Below are positions 1-8,030 of a DNA stretch of 17,972 bases, piece by piece. The stretch is from Parcubacteria group bacterium SW_4_49_11 (GTDB lineage Bacteria > Patescibacteriota > Minisyncoccia > SW-4-49-11), in assembly GCA_003021915.1 (NCBI GenBank), contig PXOY01000038.1, positions 1 through 17,972 on the forward strand. Direction: 5' to 3'. Within the stretch, counting starts at the first letter, position 1, and each line of letters starts with the position of its first letter. Both the position numbers and the translations under genes were made by a program. The notes beneath the pieces are model-generated. The model ran no database searches. It was not told the origin of the DNA and was given only the letters and a program-made list of their open reading frames with translations.

Positions 1-65
1 GCCACAATAATTACCAATACAATAATGCCGATTATTGTGGTTATTGTCTGTTTACTCATACGCAT
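1..65 (-). CDS. N-terminus of a membrane-anchored protein (partial)
   Basis: Only the first 19-21 codons are visible; the gene runs off the left edge. Two in-frame ATGs (ending at 65 and 59) are followed by a short polar stretch (MSKQT) and then an almost unbroken run of I, V, T and G, which reads as a signal anchor or first transmembrane helix. A sigma70-type promoter lies just upstream on the same strand (90-116). No family can be named from this little sequence. The call rests on the promoter, the start and the hydrophobic N-terminus. Confidence 0.5.
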   Translation of the reverse strand, partial: MRMSKQTITTIIGIIVLVIIV

Positions 66-89
66 TACTAACTTAACTACACCTTTAAC

Positions 90-116
90 CTTATACAAAA
101 TTGATTCGTTTGTCAA
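90..116 (-). promoter_or_regulatory. Sigma70-like promoter for the left-edge gene
   Basis: On the minus strand a perfect -35 TTGACA (111-116) is followed after 15 bp by TATAAG (90-95). The spacing is short by 2 bp, but both boxes are good and a start codon follows within about 25-30 bp. It is divergent from the promoter of the kinase at 253. Confidence 0.45.
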
Positions 117-181
117 AAAGAGCCGTATACCCGAATGTCAACACTTCAAGAAACGCGTGTACACGCAGAGGGAAATCTATG

Positions 182-210
182 TTCAGTCAGTAATATATCT
201 GTGATATGAT
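182..210 (+). promoter_or_regulatory. Extended -10 promoter for histidine kinase 1
   Basis: TGATATGAT at 202-210 is an extended -10 (TG-N-TATGAT). The -35 position 17 bp upstream is poor (TTCAGT, 182-187), as is common for extended -10 promoters. The expected transcript start near 217 leaves a leader of about 36 nt before the ATG at 253. Confidence 0.4.
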
Positions 211-252
211 ACGTCATAAAAGCGGCAACCCAAATCCATTGCATAGCAACAT

Positions 253-1851
253 ATGATTCCCTACTTTCTGACGATATTTGTGTTTTTCATCATTCTGGTC
301 TTGGGTGTTACAACCGTGACTCAAGGCAGGAGGGCGTTGCGCATGCGCGTATTCTTTCTTCCGCTCTTCGGATTTTTGGTATGGACAAGTATGCGCCTTT
401 TCCCGCTCGTTGACCCTTTGGCCAAGGGGAACGAGGACATACTTGCCGAACTCATATATTCCGTTGCTCTGGTGGGGTCTCTGTTGATCGCGTTCGGCGT
501 CAGCATGTTTGCCTATACCTTTCCACGCCTTCGTGTTTCGCGTGCGTTGTTACGCCTCCGTATTTGGGGAGGACTTGTACTCATCTTAAGTATAGGCGCG
601 CTTTTCGTCTCTACCGACCTGATTATCGCAGAGGTGAGTGTCCTAGATCACAAATTTGCGGTCACTCCCGGTCCGGGCTATGTCGTCTATGTCAGTCTGT
701 TGACCTTTTTGTACGCTTGGATGTTTGTCACGCTGGGCAACGCCTACGGCGTAAGCAACGCCCCGGAAAAAATTGCGCTTTTTATGGGAGTTGTATTTCT
801 GGGGCTTGTGGGACCATACATAAATGATGTACTTCCGTTGCTCTTCTTTGACTCCCTCACGCTCTCGTACTGGGGATTCCTCACGATTTTGTTCGCGGGC
901 CCCCTCTTTGTCTACGCTCTTCTGAGACATCAGCTGTTTGATCTTAAGCTCGCCACGCTGGACATGCTCCTTCTGGGGATGGGGGTCGCGCTCGCGGCGG
1001 TAGCTATTACGAGTGAATCTCTCTTGGTCTTTGGATTCAATCTTCTGATCCTCTGTATTTTTGGCGTCTTGGCCTTTTTCCTCGTCCACGAATTAATGTT
1101 GGAACGAACGCGGAGACGTCAAATTAAACAAGCCAACACCAAGCTGTCCGAAGCCGTTAACGCCAAAGAACAATTTTTGCGCCTTACCTCACATCAACTG
1201 CGTACCCCCCTCAGCGCCATCCAAGGATATCTCGACATGCTTCTTGATGCACCTCCGGAAGAATACGCGTACCCCGCGTCCACGCGACCGCATCTGGAGA
1301 AGGCCTATCTCAATTACCAGCGGCTTAACAGCATCGTCGAAGATATCTCCGTCGCCAACAAAATAAGCACGGGCAATCTTCACCTGGAACCCAAAGAGTC
1401 CTTTGACATAAGGGAGGTCCTCTTAAAGGTCTGTGAATATAATTCCTACCTCGCCGCTGAACGTAACGTCAAGTTGATCAAAAACTTCCCTCAAGAAGAA
1501 ATCCCCTTTCAAGGCCGACAAAAACTCCTATTTGAAGCGTTTCATAACCTTCTTCACAACGCCATTATTTACGACTCGTCCTCGATTCAAATTTCTTTGC
1601 GTGCGACGGAAGACACAATCGTCGTAAAAATCATCGATGATGGCATGGGCATAACCGAGGAAGAATACGAACTTCTGGGGGAACGCTTTCGGCGACCGAG
1701 ACGCGCAGAACACACGCATCCGGACGGTTTGGGATTGGGCGTTTATATCGCGCGAACCATTATACAAACGCATGAGGGAGAACTGGATATACACAGCCAA
1801 GGAAAAGAGAAAGGCAGTGTCGTGACCGTGAGTTTTCCGAAGAATGGGTAA
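253..1851 (+). CDS. Membrane sensor histidine kinase (HK1)
   Basis: A 532-aa two-component sensor kinase. The first ~282 residues hold about nine hydrophobic helices (roughly 4-24, 31-50, 64-90, 104-125, 143-163, 174-199, 203-223, 232-252, 255-282) with no large extracytoplasmic domain, resembling the 7TM N-terminal regions of some kinases. A short linker leads to HisKA with the H box SHQLRTP (phosphoacceptor H314). The HATPase_c domain has an N box around N436 (HNAI), G1 box DDGMGI (462-467) and G2 box DGLGLG (491-496), so catalysis looks intact. The ATG at 253 begins the first helix directly; no strong Shine-Dalgarno is visible. No response regulator is adjacent, so the partner is elsewhere. 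The ligand is unknown; the helix-only sensor suggests membrane or transporter-linked sensing (inference). It resembles the kinase at 4660 in architecture. Confidence 0.93.
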   Translation: MIPYFLTIFVFFIILVLGVTTVTQGRRALRMRVFFLPLFGFLVWTSMRLFPLVDPLAKGNEDILAELIYSVALVGSLLIAFGVSMFAYTFPRLRVSRALLRLRIWGGLVLILSIGALFVSTDLIIAEVSVLDHKFAVTPGPGYVVYVSLLTFLYAWMFVTLGNAYGVSNAPEKIALFMGVVFLGLVGPYINDVLPLLFFDSLTLSYWGFLTILFAGPLFVYALLRHQLFDLKLATLDMLLLGMGVALAAVAITSESLLVFGFNLLILCIFGVLAFFLVHELMLERTRRRQIKQANTKLSEAVNAKEQFLRLTSHQLRTPLSAIQGYLDMLLDAPPEEYAYPASTRPHLEKAYLNYQRLNSIVEDISVANKISTGNLHLEPKESFDIREVLLKVCEYNSYLAAERNVKLIKNFPQEEIPFQGRQKLLFEAFHNLLHNAIIYDSSSIQISLRATEDTIVVKIIDDGMGITEEEYELLGERFRRPRRAEHTHPDGLGLGVYIARTIIQTHEGELDIHSQGKEKGSVVTVSFPKNG

Positions 1852-1863
1852 GCCCATTCATTT
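1842..1863 (+). terminator. Hairpin spanning the HK1 stop codon, possible terminator
   Basis: GAATGGG (1842-1848) pairs with CCCATTC (1853-1859), a 7-bp stem with loop TAAG, followed by ATTTGT. The loop contains the HK1 stop TAA (1849-1851). The T tract is short, so termination would be weak. Confidence 0.4.
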
Positions 1864-1888
1864 GTCAAAACATAACAGTTAAATTATA

Positions 1889-1918
1889 TTGACAGCGTTA
1901 TTCTTCTCTGTATATGAT
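1889..1918 (+). promoter_or_regulatory. Sigma70 promoter for the small gene at 1954
   Basis: TTGACA (1889-1894), 18-bp spacer, TATGAT (1913-1918). The predicted start near 1925 gives a leader of about 29 nt. Confidence 0.6.
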
Positions 1919-1953
1919 AGTGCTGTACGGTTGATTTGTGAGTGAGGTTCTCA

Positions 1954-2169
1954 ATGGGTGACATTCAAAACGATAAGGCAATTCATGTGGCACGTTCGTA
2001 TATTACGTGCTTTCGTCACGCAGATTCCGTGACCACTTCCAGCGCCCTGGCAGCGCTCAAGGATGCAACGCGGTCTCCTGAAACGCGTATCACCCTCTTA
2101 CGAACGCTATGGAAACAACATGAACTTTCTCTAAAAGAGTTCGAACACCTAAAAGAAGCAGTTCAGTAA
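1954..2169 (+). CDS. Small hypothetical protein, 71 aa
   Basis: Not recognised. A soluble, probably all-helical protein that starts MGDIQNDKAI and ends with an amphipathic charged stretch (LKEFEHLKEAVQ). The GTG at 1942 is also in frame and would add four residues, but ATG 1954 is preferred because TGAGG (1943-1947) sits 6 nt upstream as a Shine-Dalgarno, and that stretch includes most of the GTG-initiated start. It has its own promoter (1889-1918) and a good terminator (2196-2224), so it appears to be a monocistronic gene between HK1 and the convergent permease. No transmembrane segment or metal-binding motif is visible. Confidence 0.65.
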   Translation: MGDIQNDKAIHVARSYITCFRHADSVTTSSALAALKDATRSPETRITLLRTLWKQHELSLKEFEHLKEAVQ

Positions 2170-2195
2170 TTTACTCACTGCTCGGAAAAACGCGT

Positions 2196-2224
2196 TCCCT
2201 GGAACATGACTTTCAGGGATTTTT
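2196..2224 (+). terminator. Rho-independent terminator, probably bidirectional
   Basis: TCCCTGGAA (2196-2204) pairs with TTTCAGGGA (2211-2219) with one G-T pair and a 6-nt loop, followed by five T (2220-2224). On the minus strand the same stem is followed, after 5 nt, by another T run, so it may also end the permease transcript that converges here. Confidence 0.75.
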
Positions 2225-2241
2225 ATGTTGCGCGCGTATTG

Positions 2242-3540
2242 TTATTCGTAACGCAAGGCGTCTATGGGGTTAAGTGCCGCCGCGCGACGGGCGGGAAGCG
2301 TGGAAGCAAGAAAGGCAATCACCATCAACCCGAGAATCACACCCGCTATCCATTCCGGAGGAAACACCAACTGAAAGGGTGTGTCCACGCCCTTATCGGC
2401 AAAGAACCCGGCCAACCACGGATTGAGAATAAAAACCGAGATAGCATACGCGATGAGAAACCCGATAACCGCCCCCCACAACCCGATAAACGCTCCTTCC
2501 GTGGCGAACAACAGAAATACGTTGCCGCTACTCATGCCTAACGCTTTCATCAGGCCAATCTGCCTGATGCGCTCATACACACTCATGGACATGGTGTTCG
2601 TTACTCCAAAAAGGGCGGCAAAAATGACTACGCCGCCAAAGGCGGACAAGGCAAGCGTGATATAGAGTCCGATACGGTTCGTTGTATCTTTCGCTTGAGC
2701 GTAATCCAAAAGGCGGAAACCCTTGTCTTTAAGTGCTTCACGGGTACGCTCACGCTGATCAGAATTCAGTCCTTCATCAAGAAGCAAAACTGCCTCCCGT
2801 GCTTGCAGTTGCGAGGTATCTTTCACCTGGGCTTTCGCTATGGCAACCGTCGCTTGATACGGGATAAAAACTCTCGCTGAAGACCGGAGCCCACCTGCTC
2901 GCACCCCGCTGATGCGAAACTCTTTGCTTTGCTCCTTCCCCTCCACATCCGGGTAGGCAACCGTTAATGTTTTCCCGACCAAATCTTGGGGTGCCCCTAC
3001 GCCATCTAACTCTGAAAACGCTTGCGTGACCACCACGTCATCTTTGGCGTTCGTCTTTTGCCCCGCCAACATCTCAAACTCGGTATTCTCAAACATCCGC
3101 TTCGTATTCGGATCGTACTTTTGCTCCAGCCCCTCCATCTCTACGTACCTGGTCCGAAACGAATACAGGGGAGAAGCCTCTTTCACAAACGGAGCCGCGG
3201 TGGCCTGTGTGAGCTGTTCATCCGAGAGAATCATTTCTTGCAGTGAAGTCGTAATTTGCTCCCGTTTACTCTGTTTTGACTCGGACTCGTACACGGGAAC
3301 CGGCTTCTTCTCCTGAGGAGATTCTTCTTCTGTAGATGGCTCGGGCGTAACTTTAATGAGCCGGGGTGCTTTTTCTGCAGCTAGTTCCTTATCAAACAAG
3401 TCCTGCACGCCAAACCCCGCTCCCAAACCGAATGTCAGGGTAATTGAACCGACAACTAACGACAAAATCGGCAACAACGCCTGCCATTTGCGGTTGAATA
3501 ATTGCCTATTGGCAAGTTTGATGAGATCGCGCAGCTTCAT
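2242..3540 (-). CDS. MacB/LolCDE-like ABC transporter permease
   Basis: A 432-aa permease of the FtsX/MacB/LolC fold (type VII ABC systems). Helix 1 is at about 21-43. It is followed by a large extracytoplasmic MacB_PCD-like domain with a charged, proline-rich segment (about 80-115). Three C-terminal helices follow (about 285-315, 343-372, 397-415), with the cytoplasmic stretch VYERIRQIGLMKALGMSS between the first two and the family-typical ending PARRAAALNPIDALRYE. Its ATG overlaps the stop of the upstream ATPase by 4 nt (ATGA, 3537-3540), indicating translational coupling. Such pairs act as mechanotransmitters for lipoprotein, peptide or antibiotic extrusion rather than as classic channels (family knowledge). 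No MacA-type adaptor is adjacent, so the substrate is unknown. Confidence 0.92.
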   Translation of the reverse strand: MKLRDLIKLANRQLFNRKWQALLPILSLVVGSITLTFGLGAGFGVQDLFDKELAAEKAPRLIKVTPEPSTEEESPQEKKPVPVYESESKQSKREQITTSLQEMILSDEQLTQATAAPFVKEASPLYSFRTRYVEMEGLEQKYDPNTKRMFENTEFEMLAGQKTNAKDDVVVTQAFSELDGVGAPQDLVGKTLTVAYPDVEGKEQSKEFRISGVRAGGLRSSARVFIPYQATVAIAKAQVKDTSQLQAREAVLLLDEGLNSDQRERTREALKDKGFRLLDYAQAKDTTNRIGLYITLALSAFGGVVIFAALFGVTNTMSMSVYERIRQIGLMKALGMSSGNVFLLFATEGAFIGLWGAVIGFLIAYAISVFILNPWLAGFFADKGVDTPFQLVFPPEWIAGVILGLMVIAFLASTLPARRAAALNPIDALRYE

Positions 3541-4214
3541 AGATCTGTTTTATCCACGAGTTCTCCGTCCTTGAGGGCTATCATTTCATCGCACTTCTGG
3601 GCTAAGTCTGCATCATGCGTAACGACAATAACCGTCGCCTTGTGCTCCCGCTGCATCCGAAAGAGTAAATTCTCGATCTCTTCCCCGGTCTCCGAGTCCA
3701 AATTTCCGGTCGGCTCGTCGGCAAACACCACCTTCGGATTGGTCACCAACGCCCGCGCGATGGACACGCGCTGTTTTTGCCCGCCGGAGAGATCAATCGT
3801 ATCCGTATGTTGTTTATCGGCGAGCCCTACTTCTTCTAACATACTCGTAACACGCGCGGTAATGTCTTGCTCGGAACACTTGCGGATACGCAACGGAAGG
3901 GCGACGTTTTCAAACACCGTGTCATACGGCATAACGTAGAACGCTTGAAACACAAACCCCACCGAATGGTTGCGGAATGTGTTAAGCTCTCGATTACTCA
4001 TCGTAGCCAAATTGGCACCATCGATGTATATTTCTCCGGAACTCGGCGAATCAAGCCCCGCCAACAGATGCATAAGCGTGGACTTCCCCGATCCGGACTT
4101 TCCCATCATCGCGATCGACTTGCCTTCTTCCAACGACAGAGAGACATCGTTGATCGCGGTATAGGGCGTTCGCTTGGGATTATACACTTTGGTCAGATTT
4201 TTTGTCTCAATCAT
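3537..4214 (-). CDS. LolD/MacB-type ABC transporter ATPase
   Basis: A 225-aa ATP-binding subunit. Walker A GKSGSGKST (about 38-46), Q loop FVFQ (Q90), signature LSGGQKQRV (142-150), Walker B VVFADEP (162-168) and H loop THDAD (H200) are all present, as in LolD and the MacB nucleotide-binding domain. The start at 4214 (MIETKNLTKVY) is chosen because the domain begins there. The frame is open up to 4370, but that extension crosses the promoter and intergenic DNA. The next gene on this strand, the permease at 3540, overlaps by 4 nt, so the two form one complex. The promoter at 4235-4264 gives a leader of only about 14 nt. Confidence 0.93.
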   Translation of the reverse strand: MIETKNLTKVYNPKRTPYTAINDVSLSLEEGKSIAMMGKSGSGKSTLMHLLAGLDSPSSGEIYIDGANLATMSNRELNTFRNHSVGFVFQAFYVMPYDTVFENVALPLRIRKCSEQDITARVTSMLEEVGLADKQHTDTIDLSGGQKQRVSIARALVTNPKVVFADEPTGNLDSETGEEIENLLFRMQREHKATVIVVTHDADLAQKCDEMIALKDGELVDKTDL

Positions 4215-4234
4215 ACACCATATATTCGGGAGTG

Positions 4235-4264
4235 ATTGTAGCATATGTGGGAAGTCAAAAACAA
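4235..4264 (-). promoter_or_regulatory. Extended -10 promoter of the LolD-like ATPase operon
   Basis: On the minus strand TGCTACAAT is an extended -10 (TACAAT at 4235-4240). TTGTTT (4259-4264) is a moderate -35 at 18 bp; a better box, TTGACT (4253-4258), is only 12 bp away and therefore badly spaced. Confidence 0.55.
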
Positions 4265-4593
4265 TGTGCCCCCGCTCACCCCTCACCCTAGAAGTCATCT
4301 CAAAAATATACGTTCGATTACTGTAAAGTACGGGCATAATCTCGGGATACGGCTTATATTCACTACACAATGCCCACCCACTCGAATTGCCACGGGCACT
4401 GAAGAAACCTTGGGTTTCTTCCGGCTTCCTTGCGGAAGCCTATTTTCCGACATGAGGACTGCATTTTCGCTTAATTCGGAACCTTACCCTATCCTTCTTG
4501 GGTTCGTTCATAGAAGCCGTACCCCGAGATATATGGTGAGTATTAAGAATTCTGGAATGGCCTCCAAGAGCATTTCTTCCTCTCCGTTCTTCG
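4265..4593. other. Intergenic region between divergent operons
   Basis: About 330 nt between the promoter of the minus-strand transporter and that of HK2. It holds one copy (A) of the two-hairpin repeat at 4383-4467. The rest shows no convincing gene: reading frames here (for example a 50-codon frame from 4452) lack a start context and run through the repeat. Confidence 0.6.
4383..4467 (+). repeat. Two-hairpin dispersed repeat, copy A
   Basis: Hairpin 1: GAAGAAACC (4401-4409), loop TTG, GGTTTCTTC (4413-4421). One base later comes hairpin 2: GGCTTCC (4423-4429), loop TTGC, GGAAGCC (4434-4440). Conserved flanks are TCGA and ACGGGCACT upstream, and TATTTTCC (4441-4448) and GGACTGCATTTT (4456-4467) downstream. 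The same arrangement recurs inverted at 10213-10306 and 10092-10172. This copy lies upstream of both divergent promoters, so it is probably not transcribed from either, which argues for a DNA-level element. Confidence 0.85.
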
Positions 4594-4602
4594 TGCTATG
4601 CT
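4594..4602 (+). promoter_or_regulatory. Extended -10 promoter for the HK2 operon
   Basis: TGCTATGCT (4594-4602) is an extended -10. No clear -35 lies 17 bp upstream. The expected transcript start is near 4609, with a leader of about 50 nt before ATG 4660. Confidence 0.4.
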
Positions 4603-4659
4603 GACTGTATACGTTTCACGCTTTGTGCCTAACCCAAACACCTCACTCTCTTCTTTCGT

Positions 4660-6312
4660 ATGAGCGAAGCAACACTGAGTCTCTACATTTTCGGGGGAGC
4701 GGTCGGACTGGCCAACTTGGGTATTGGCCTCTTACTCTTCACGTTCTATATTATCACCGCTCAGGAGCAAGAGACCCGGGCCACGTTGTGGCTTTCCTTG
4801 ACAGCGTTATGTTTGGCCGTAATCAACATCTTTTTGAGCGTAATGGCTCTCTTTCCGGATAACGCACTCTTATTAAGCGTATTTTTGGTGGTAGTGCACG
4901 TGTTAGGTAATTTCGTACCGGTCTGTTTTTTGATGTTCGCGCTTTTGTATTCTTCATTTGCCCTCCCATTCTCACGGATAGCGGTTATTTTCTTGGTCTA
5001 CGTCTCAGGGCTCATCATTTCCTTCCTCCCGGAAGTGGGAGATTTTGTGTATACGGACACCGGTCTGGAACTCCGCGACTCATACACCGTATTTAGCGCA
5101 CTTCAAACGCTGCAATTATTCATCCTTATTTGTGCAGGCCCCGGCATATTGCTGTATGAAGCTTTCTCTCGCGACGCGCACCGCCGCTTCCCGCTGTTTG
5201 TACTCGCCGGCGGCTATTCGGTTATGATGATCCTCGGGGTGATTCTCTTTGCAGTTAATACATATCTCGATATCCCCTTCCTTCAGCTGATCCCGTTTAT
5301 TCTCGAACTCGGATTTAGTATAAGCAGCACCTATGTCATACTACAAGAAAGTGTGTTCCCGGTCCCGAAATCGATCACGCAAATCATTATTATCATCGTG
5401 TTTTCGTTCGGGAGCTTGTTTATGGAGCTGATGCTCTTTGGAGCAGGTGTGCAAAGCAGCTTACTGCCGATATTTGTCCTGCTTGGGGTATTTCTGGTGC
5501 TCGATATCCTCCTCATCAGACGCATTATCGCGGAAATTGATGAACGCCGCTCCCTACAGAAAAAACAAGTCAGGCTAGAAACGCTCGCCTACGAAAAAGA
5601 CCGCTTCCTTCGCATAAGCTCTCATCAACTCCGCACGCCGCTCTCCGCGCTGGATGGATATATATCTCTTATAGAAGAAGATACGCGCGAGGCTCCGGCC
5701 GAAACCCGAGAAATAACGAACAACCTGTCTCTTCTGACCGCTCGTACGCAATCCCTCGTCCAACAACTGTTATCGTTTAATTCGTTGCAGACCGGAACGT
5801 TTGATATAGCACGCTCGCGAGAGATCGATCTCTATTCGTTATTGTCCGAAATCAAGCAGACCAAAACCGCCATCGAAGACCTCGACGAACTCCACTTTCC
5901 TTTGCGCGGCCAAAAAGACACGTACCTCGTGAACGGTGACCGTCCGAAACTCAAAGCCGCGTTCAGTAACCTTATTCATAACGCGATCACGTATACGGAA
6001 CGTTCGGTTGAAATTTCCTGCGTCAATGAAGAAAACGGCGTGCAAGTGACGATCGCGGACGATGGGATCGGGATCACCGAAGACGAACAATCGATTCTTT
6101 TTGACCAGTTCGAGCGCGGCGACAAGGCGTATCAACGTAATCCGGACGGCAGTGGCCTCGGCCTCTATCTTGCCAAACAGATTATTGAACTGCATAACGG
6201 GAGCATCCACATACAAAGTGAGGGACGAGGACAAGGTACAACAGTCCGCGTGTGGCTTCCGGTCAATCCTTCTCCCTCTTCCTCCACGCAATCCGCTGAT
6301 ATGGTATCCTAA
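4660..6312 (+). CDS. Membrane sensor histidine kinase (HK2)
   Basis: A 550-aa sensor kinase with the same plan as HK1. About nine transmembrane helices fill the first ~300 residues, with only short loops, followed by HisKA with SHQLRTP (phosphoacceptor H322). HATPase_c has N box IHNAI (N441), G1 DDGIGI (467-472) and G2 DGSGLGL (496-502). All catalytic motifs look intact. The C-terminus ends in a Ser/Pro-rich tail (NPSPSSS). The ABC-2 ATPase gene starts 12 nt after the stop, so kinase and exporter are probably co-transcribed, recalling flux-sensing kinase-transporter modules such as BceS-BceAB. Here, however, the transporter is ABC-2 type and no response regulator is encoded nearby. A function in sensing the state of this exporter is inference. 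Confidence 0.93.
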   Translation: MSEATLSLYIFGGAVGLANLGIGLLLFTFYIITAQEQETRATLWLSLTALCLAVINIFLSVMALFPDNALLLSVFLVVVHVLGNFVPVCFLMFALLYSSFALPFSRIAVIFLVYVSGLIISFLPEVGDFVYTDTGLELRDSYTVFSALQTLQLFILICAGPGILLYEAFSRDAHRRFPLFVLAGGYSVMMILGVILFAVNTYLDIPFLQLIPFILELGFSISSTYVILQESVFPVPKSITQIIIIIVFSFGSLFMELMLFGAGVQSSLLPIFVLLGVFLVLDILLIRRIIAEIDERRSLQKKQVRLETLAYEKDRFLRISSHQLRTPLSALDGYISLIEEDTREAPAETREITNNLSLLTARTQSLVQQLLSFNSLQTGTFDIARSREIDLYSLLSEIKQTKTAIEDLDELHFPLRGQKDTYLVNGDRPKLKAAFSNLIHNAITYTERSVEISCVNEENGVQVTIADDGIGITEDEQSILFDQFERGDKAYQRNPDGSGLGLYLAKQIIELHNGSIHIQSEGRGQGTTVRVWLPVNPSPSSSTQSADMVS

Positions 6313-6324
6313 AAAGAACCTGAT

Positions 6325-7212
6325 ATGTCCGTCCCCTTACATATCCACCAATTGCACAAACAGTATGGAAGCGTTCAAGCGGTCCAAGATGTAAGTTTAC
6401 AACTGCGCGAAGGAGAAATATTCGGGTTTTTAGGACCAAACGGCGCCGGAAAAACCACCACCATCCGGAGTATTATGGACTATATCCGTCCCACGAGCGG
6501 ATCGATTTCCATTTTCGGCTTGGACAGTATCAGTGATAGCATACAAGCCAAAACATATGTGGGCCATTTTGCCGGGGATGGACAGCTCTACCCACAGATG
6601 ACCGGATACCAACTCCTGCGGTATCTGGCTCGCTTTCGTAATACATACGAAACCTCGTTTATCGAACATCTGCCCGAACGACTGGATGTCTCACTCTCCA
6701 CCCCCATCACTGATCTTTCCCGCGGGAATCGCCAAAAAGTTGGTTTAATTCAGGCGTTTATGCATCGACCGCCTCTGGTCATTCTGGATGAGCCGACCGC
6801 GGGGCTGGATCCGCTGGTCAAAAACACCTTTTACACCCTCATCGATGAACTGCAACAAGAGGGAACCACCTTCTTCATCTCCTCTCATGATCTCGCGGAA
6901 GTCCAAAAAATCTGTGACCGCGTCGGATTTATCCGCAACGGCACCCTCATAGAGACCAATGAGCTGGAAGATATCATCCGCTTGCGTGTTCGACACTACA
7001 CCGTCACGTTTGCCGAACCACCTCAGCCCCAACCATTCCAAAACCTGGAGTCCGTGAGTGAAGTATCCATTCAAGACAATCGCCTGCGGGCGGTGGTAAG
7101 CGGAGAAGTAACCGAATTCTTGCACAAAGTTTCCGAATACACTCCCCTGGATTTGGAAGAACATACCATGTCGGTGGAAGATATCTTCCTTACCTATTAC
7201 GAAACGAGTTAG
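6325..7212 (+). CDS. ABC-2 type exporter ATP-binding protein
   Basis: A 295-aa ATPase of the NatA/CcmA (ABC-2) class. Walker A GPNGAGKTT (37-45), signature LSRGNRQK (131-138; the common LSGGQ is LSRGN here, as in many ABC-2 ATPases), Walker B LVILDEP (151-157) and H loop SSHDL (H188). After about residue 215 there is a C-terminal extension typical of exporter ATPases. It sits 12 nt after HK2 and 4 nt before the permease start at 7217, so the three form one transcription unit. Substrates of this class include ions, drugs, lipids and polysaccharides; nothing here singles one out. Confidence 0.93.
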   Translation: MSVPLHIHQLHKQYGSVQAVQDVSLQLREGEIFGFLGPNGAGKTTTIRSIMDYIRPTSGSISIFGLDSISDSIQAKTYVGHFAGDGQLYPQMTGYQLLRYLARFRNTYETSFIEHLPERLDVSLSTPITDLSRGNRQKVGLIQAFMHRPPLVILDEPTAGLDPLVKNTFYTLIDELQQEGTTFFISSHDLAEVQKICDRVGFIRNGTLIETNELEDIIRLRVRHYTVTFAEPPQPQPFQNLESVSEVSIQDNRLRAVVSGEVTEFLHKVSEYTPLDLEEHTMSVEDIFLTYYETS

Positions 7213-7216
7213 CCTT

Positions 7217-8007
7217 ATGCTACGCTACACACTCCTCGAGCGAAAGACATCTCTGGTGAGTGCGAGTATGGGATTGGCGGTACTGGCGTTACTGTTTGTG
7301 TACACGTATACGACCGTCACCGAGCGATTCTCCAATATTCAAGCCTTCGCCGAACGCGTTCCATCCGCGTTTGAAAGCGTTCTCGGTGATCTCTCCGTCA
7401 TCGGAACACCTGCCGGTTGGCTCGGATTTGAGTTATTTGAACTCCTCTTTCCGTTAGTGACAATTATTCTCGGGGGATCTTGGCGGGAGCCTCCGCCCTG
7501 GGAGATGAAGAAGAACACGGGACGCTCGATCTGGTATTGGCCACCCCCACTCCGCGCGCTCATATTATCGGGGCAAAAATGATAGCGGTTACTCTGTATC
7601 TGGCCGGGATCTCGGTTGGCGTATGGTTCGGCACATTCTTAGGGACCCTCCTCGCTGACTTCGACGTTGATTTAGTGAATGTCCCCTTCGCTACTATGGC
7701 AGGCTGGCTTCTGTCCTTAACCTTCGCGTTGTTTACGTTTAGCATGCAGGCCTTGATCGGGAATAAACAGATCGCACTTGGGTTGGGAGCGGGCGTGGCG
7801 TTTGTTACGTATTTCGGGAATGTACTGATTGATCTCAGCGGAAAATTTGAGATGGCCCGATATCTGTCTCCGTTCCACTACTACACCCCGCATGAAATTT
7901 TACTCTCCGGGCCTGCCAACAGCGGATATCTCTTCTTCCTCGTTACGATCGTACTATGCGTTGGTATTGCGTTACTCGGATTTCAATACCGAGATGTTCA
8001 GACCTAA
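7217..8007 (+). CDS. ABC-2 type permease, split by a frameshift in a G run
   Basis: Two frames together give one ABC-2 permease of about 263 aa. The first frame (from ATG 7217) supplies helix 1, a loop and the start of helix 2 up to LFPLVTIILGG. The second frame continues from about 7477 (ILAGASALGDEEEHGTLDL), where the family has its conserved cytoplasmic EEE-xGT-LDL segment, then the remaining helices to the stop at 8005-8007. The break falls in a run of five G (7472-7476). Adding one G restores a continuous protein; a -1 slip on the run would do the same. Without it, translation ends at 7582 with a nonsense tail. It is either a sequence error, a recent mutation or recoding. It partners the ATPase at 6325. 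Confidence 0.85.
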
Positions 8008-8030
8008 CGCCGTTCTCCTAACACCCACAT

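Noticed and set aside
4383..4467. Integron attC or transcription terminator
   Set aside because: No attC R-box consensus (GTTRRRY) or integron integrase, and no T tract follows either hairpin.
4245..4604. Open frame on the plus strand between the divergent operons
   Set aside because: It overlaps the minus-strand promoter and repeat copy A, has no Shine-Dalgarno, and its product looks like translated non-coding DNA.
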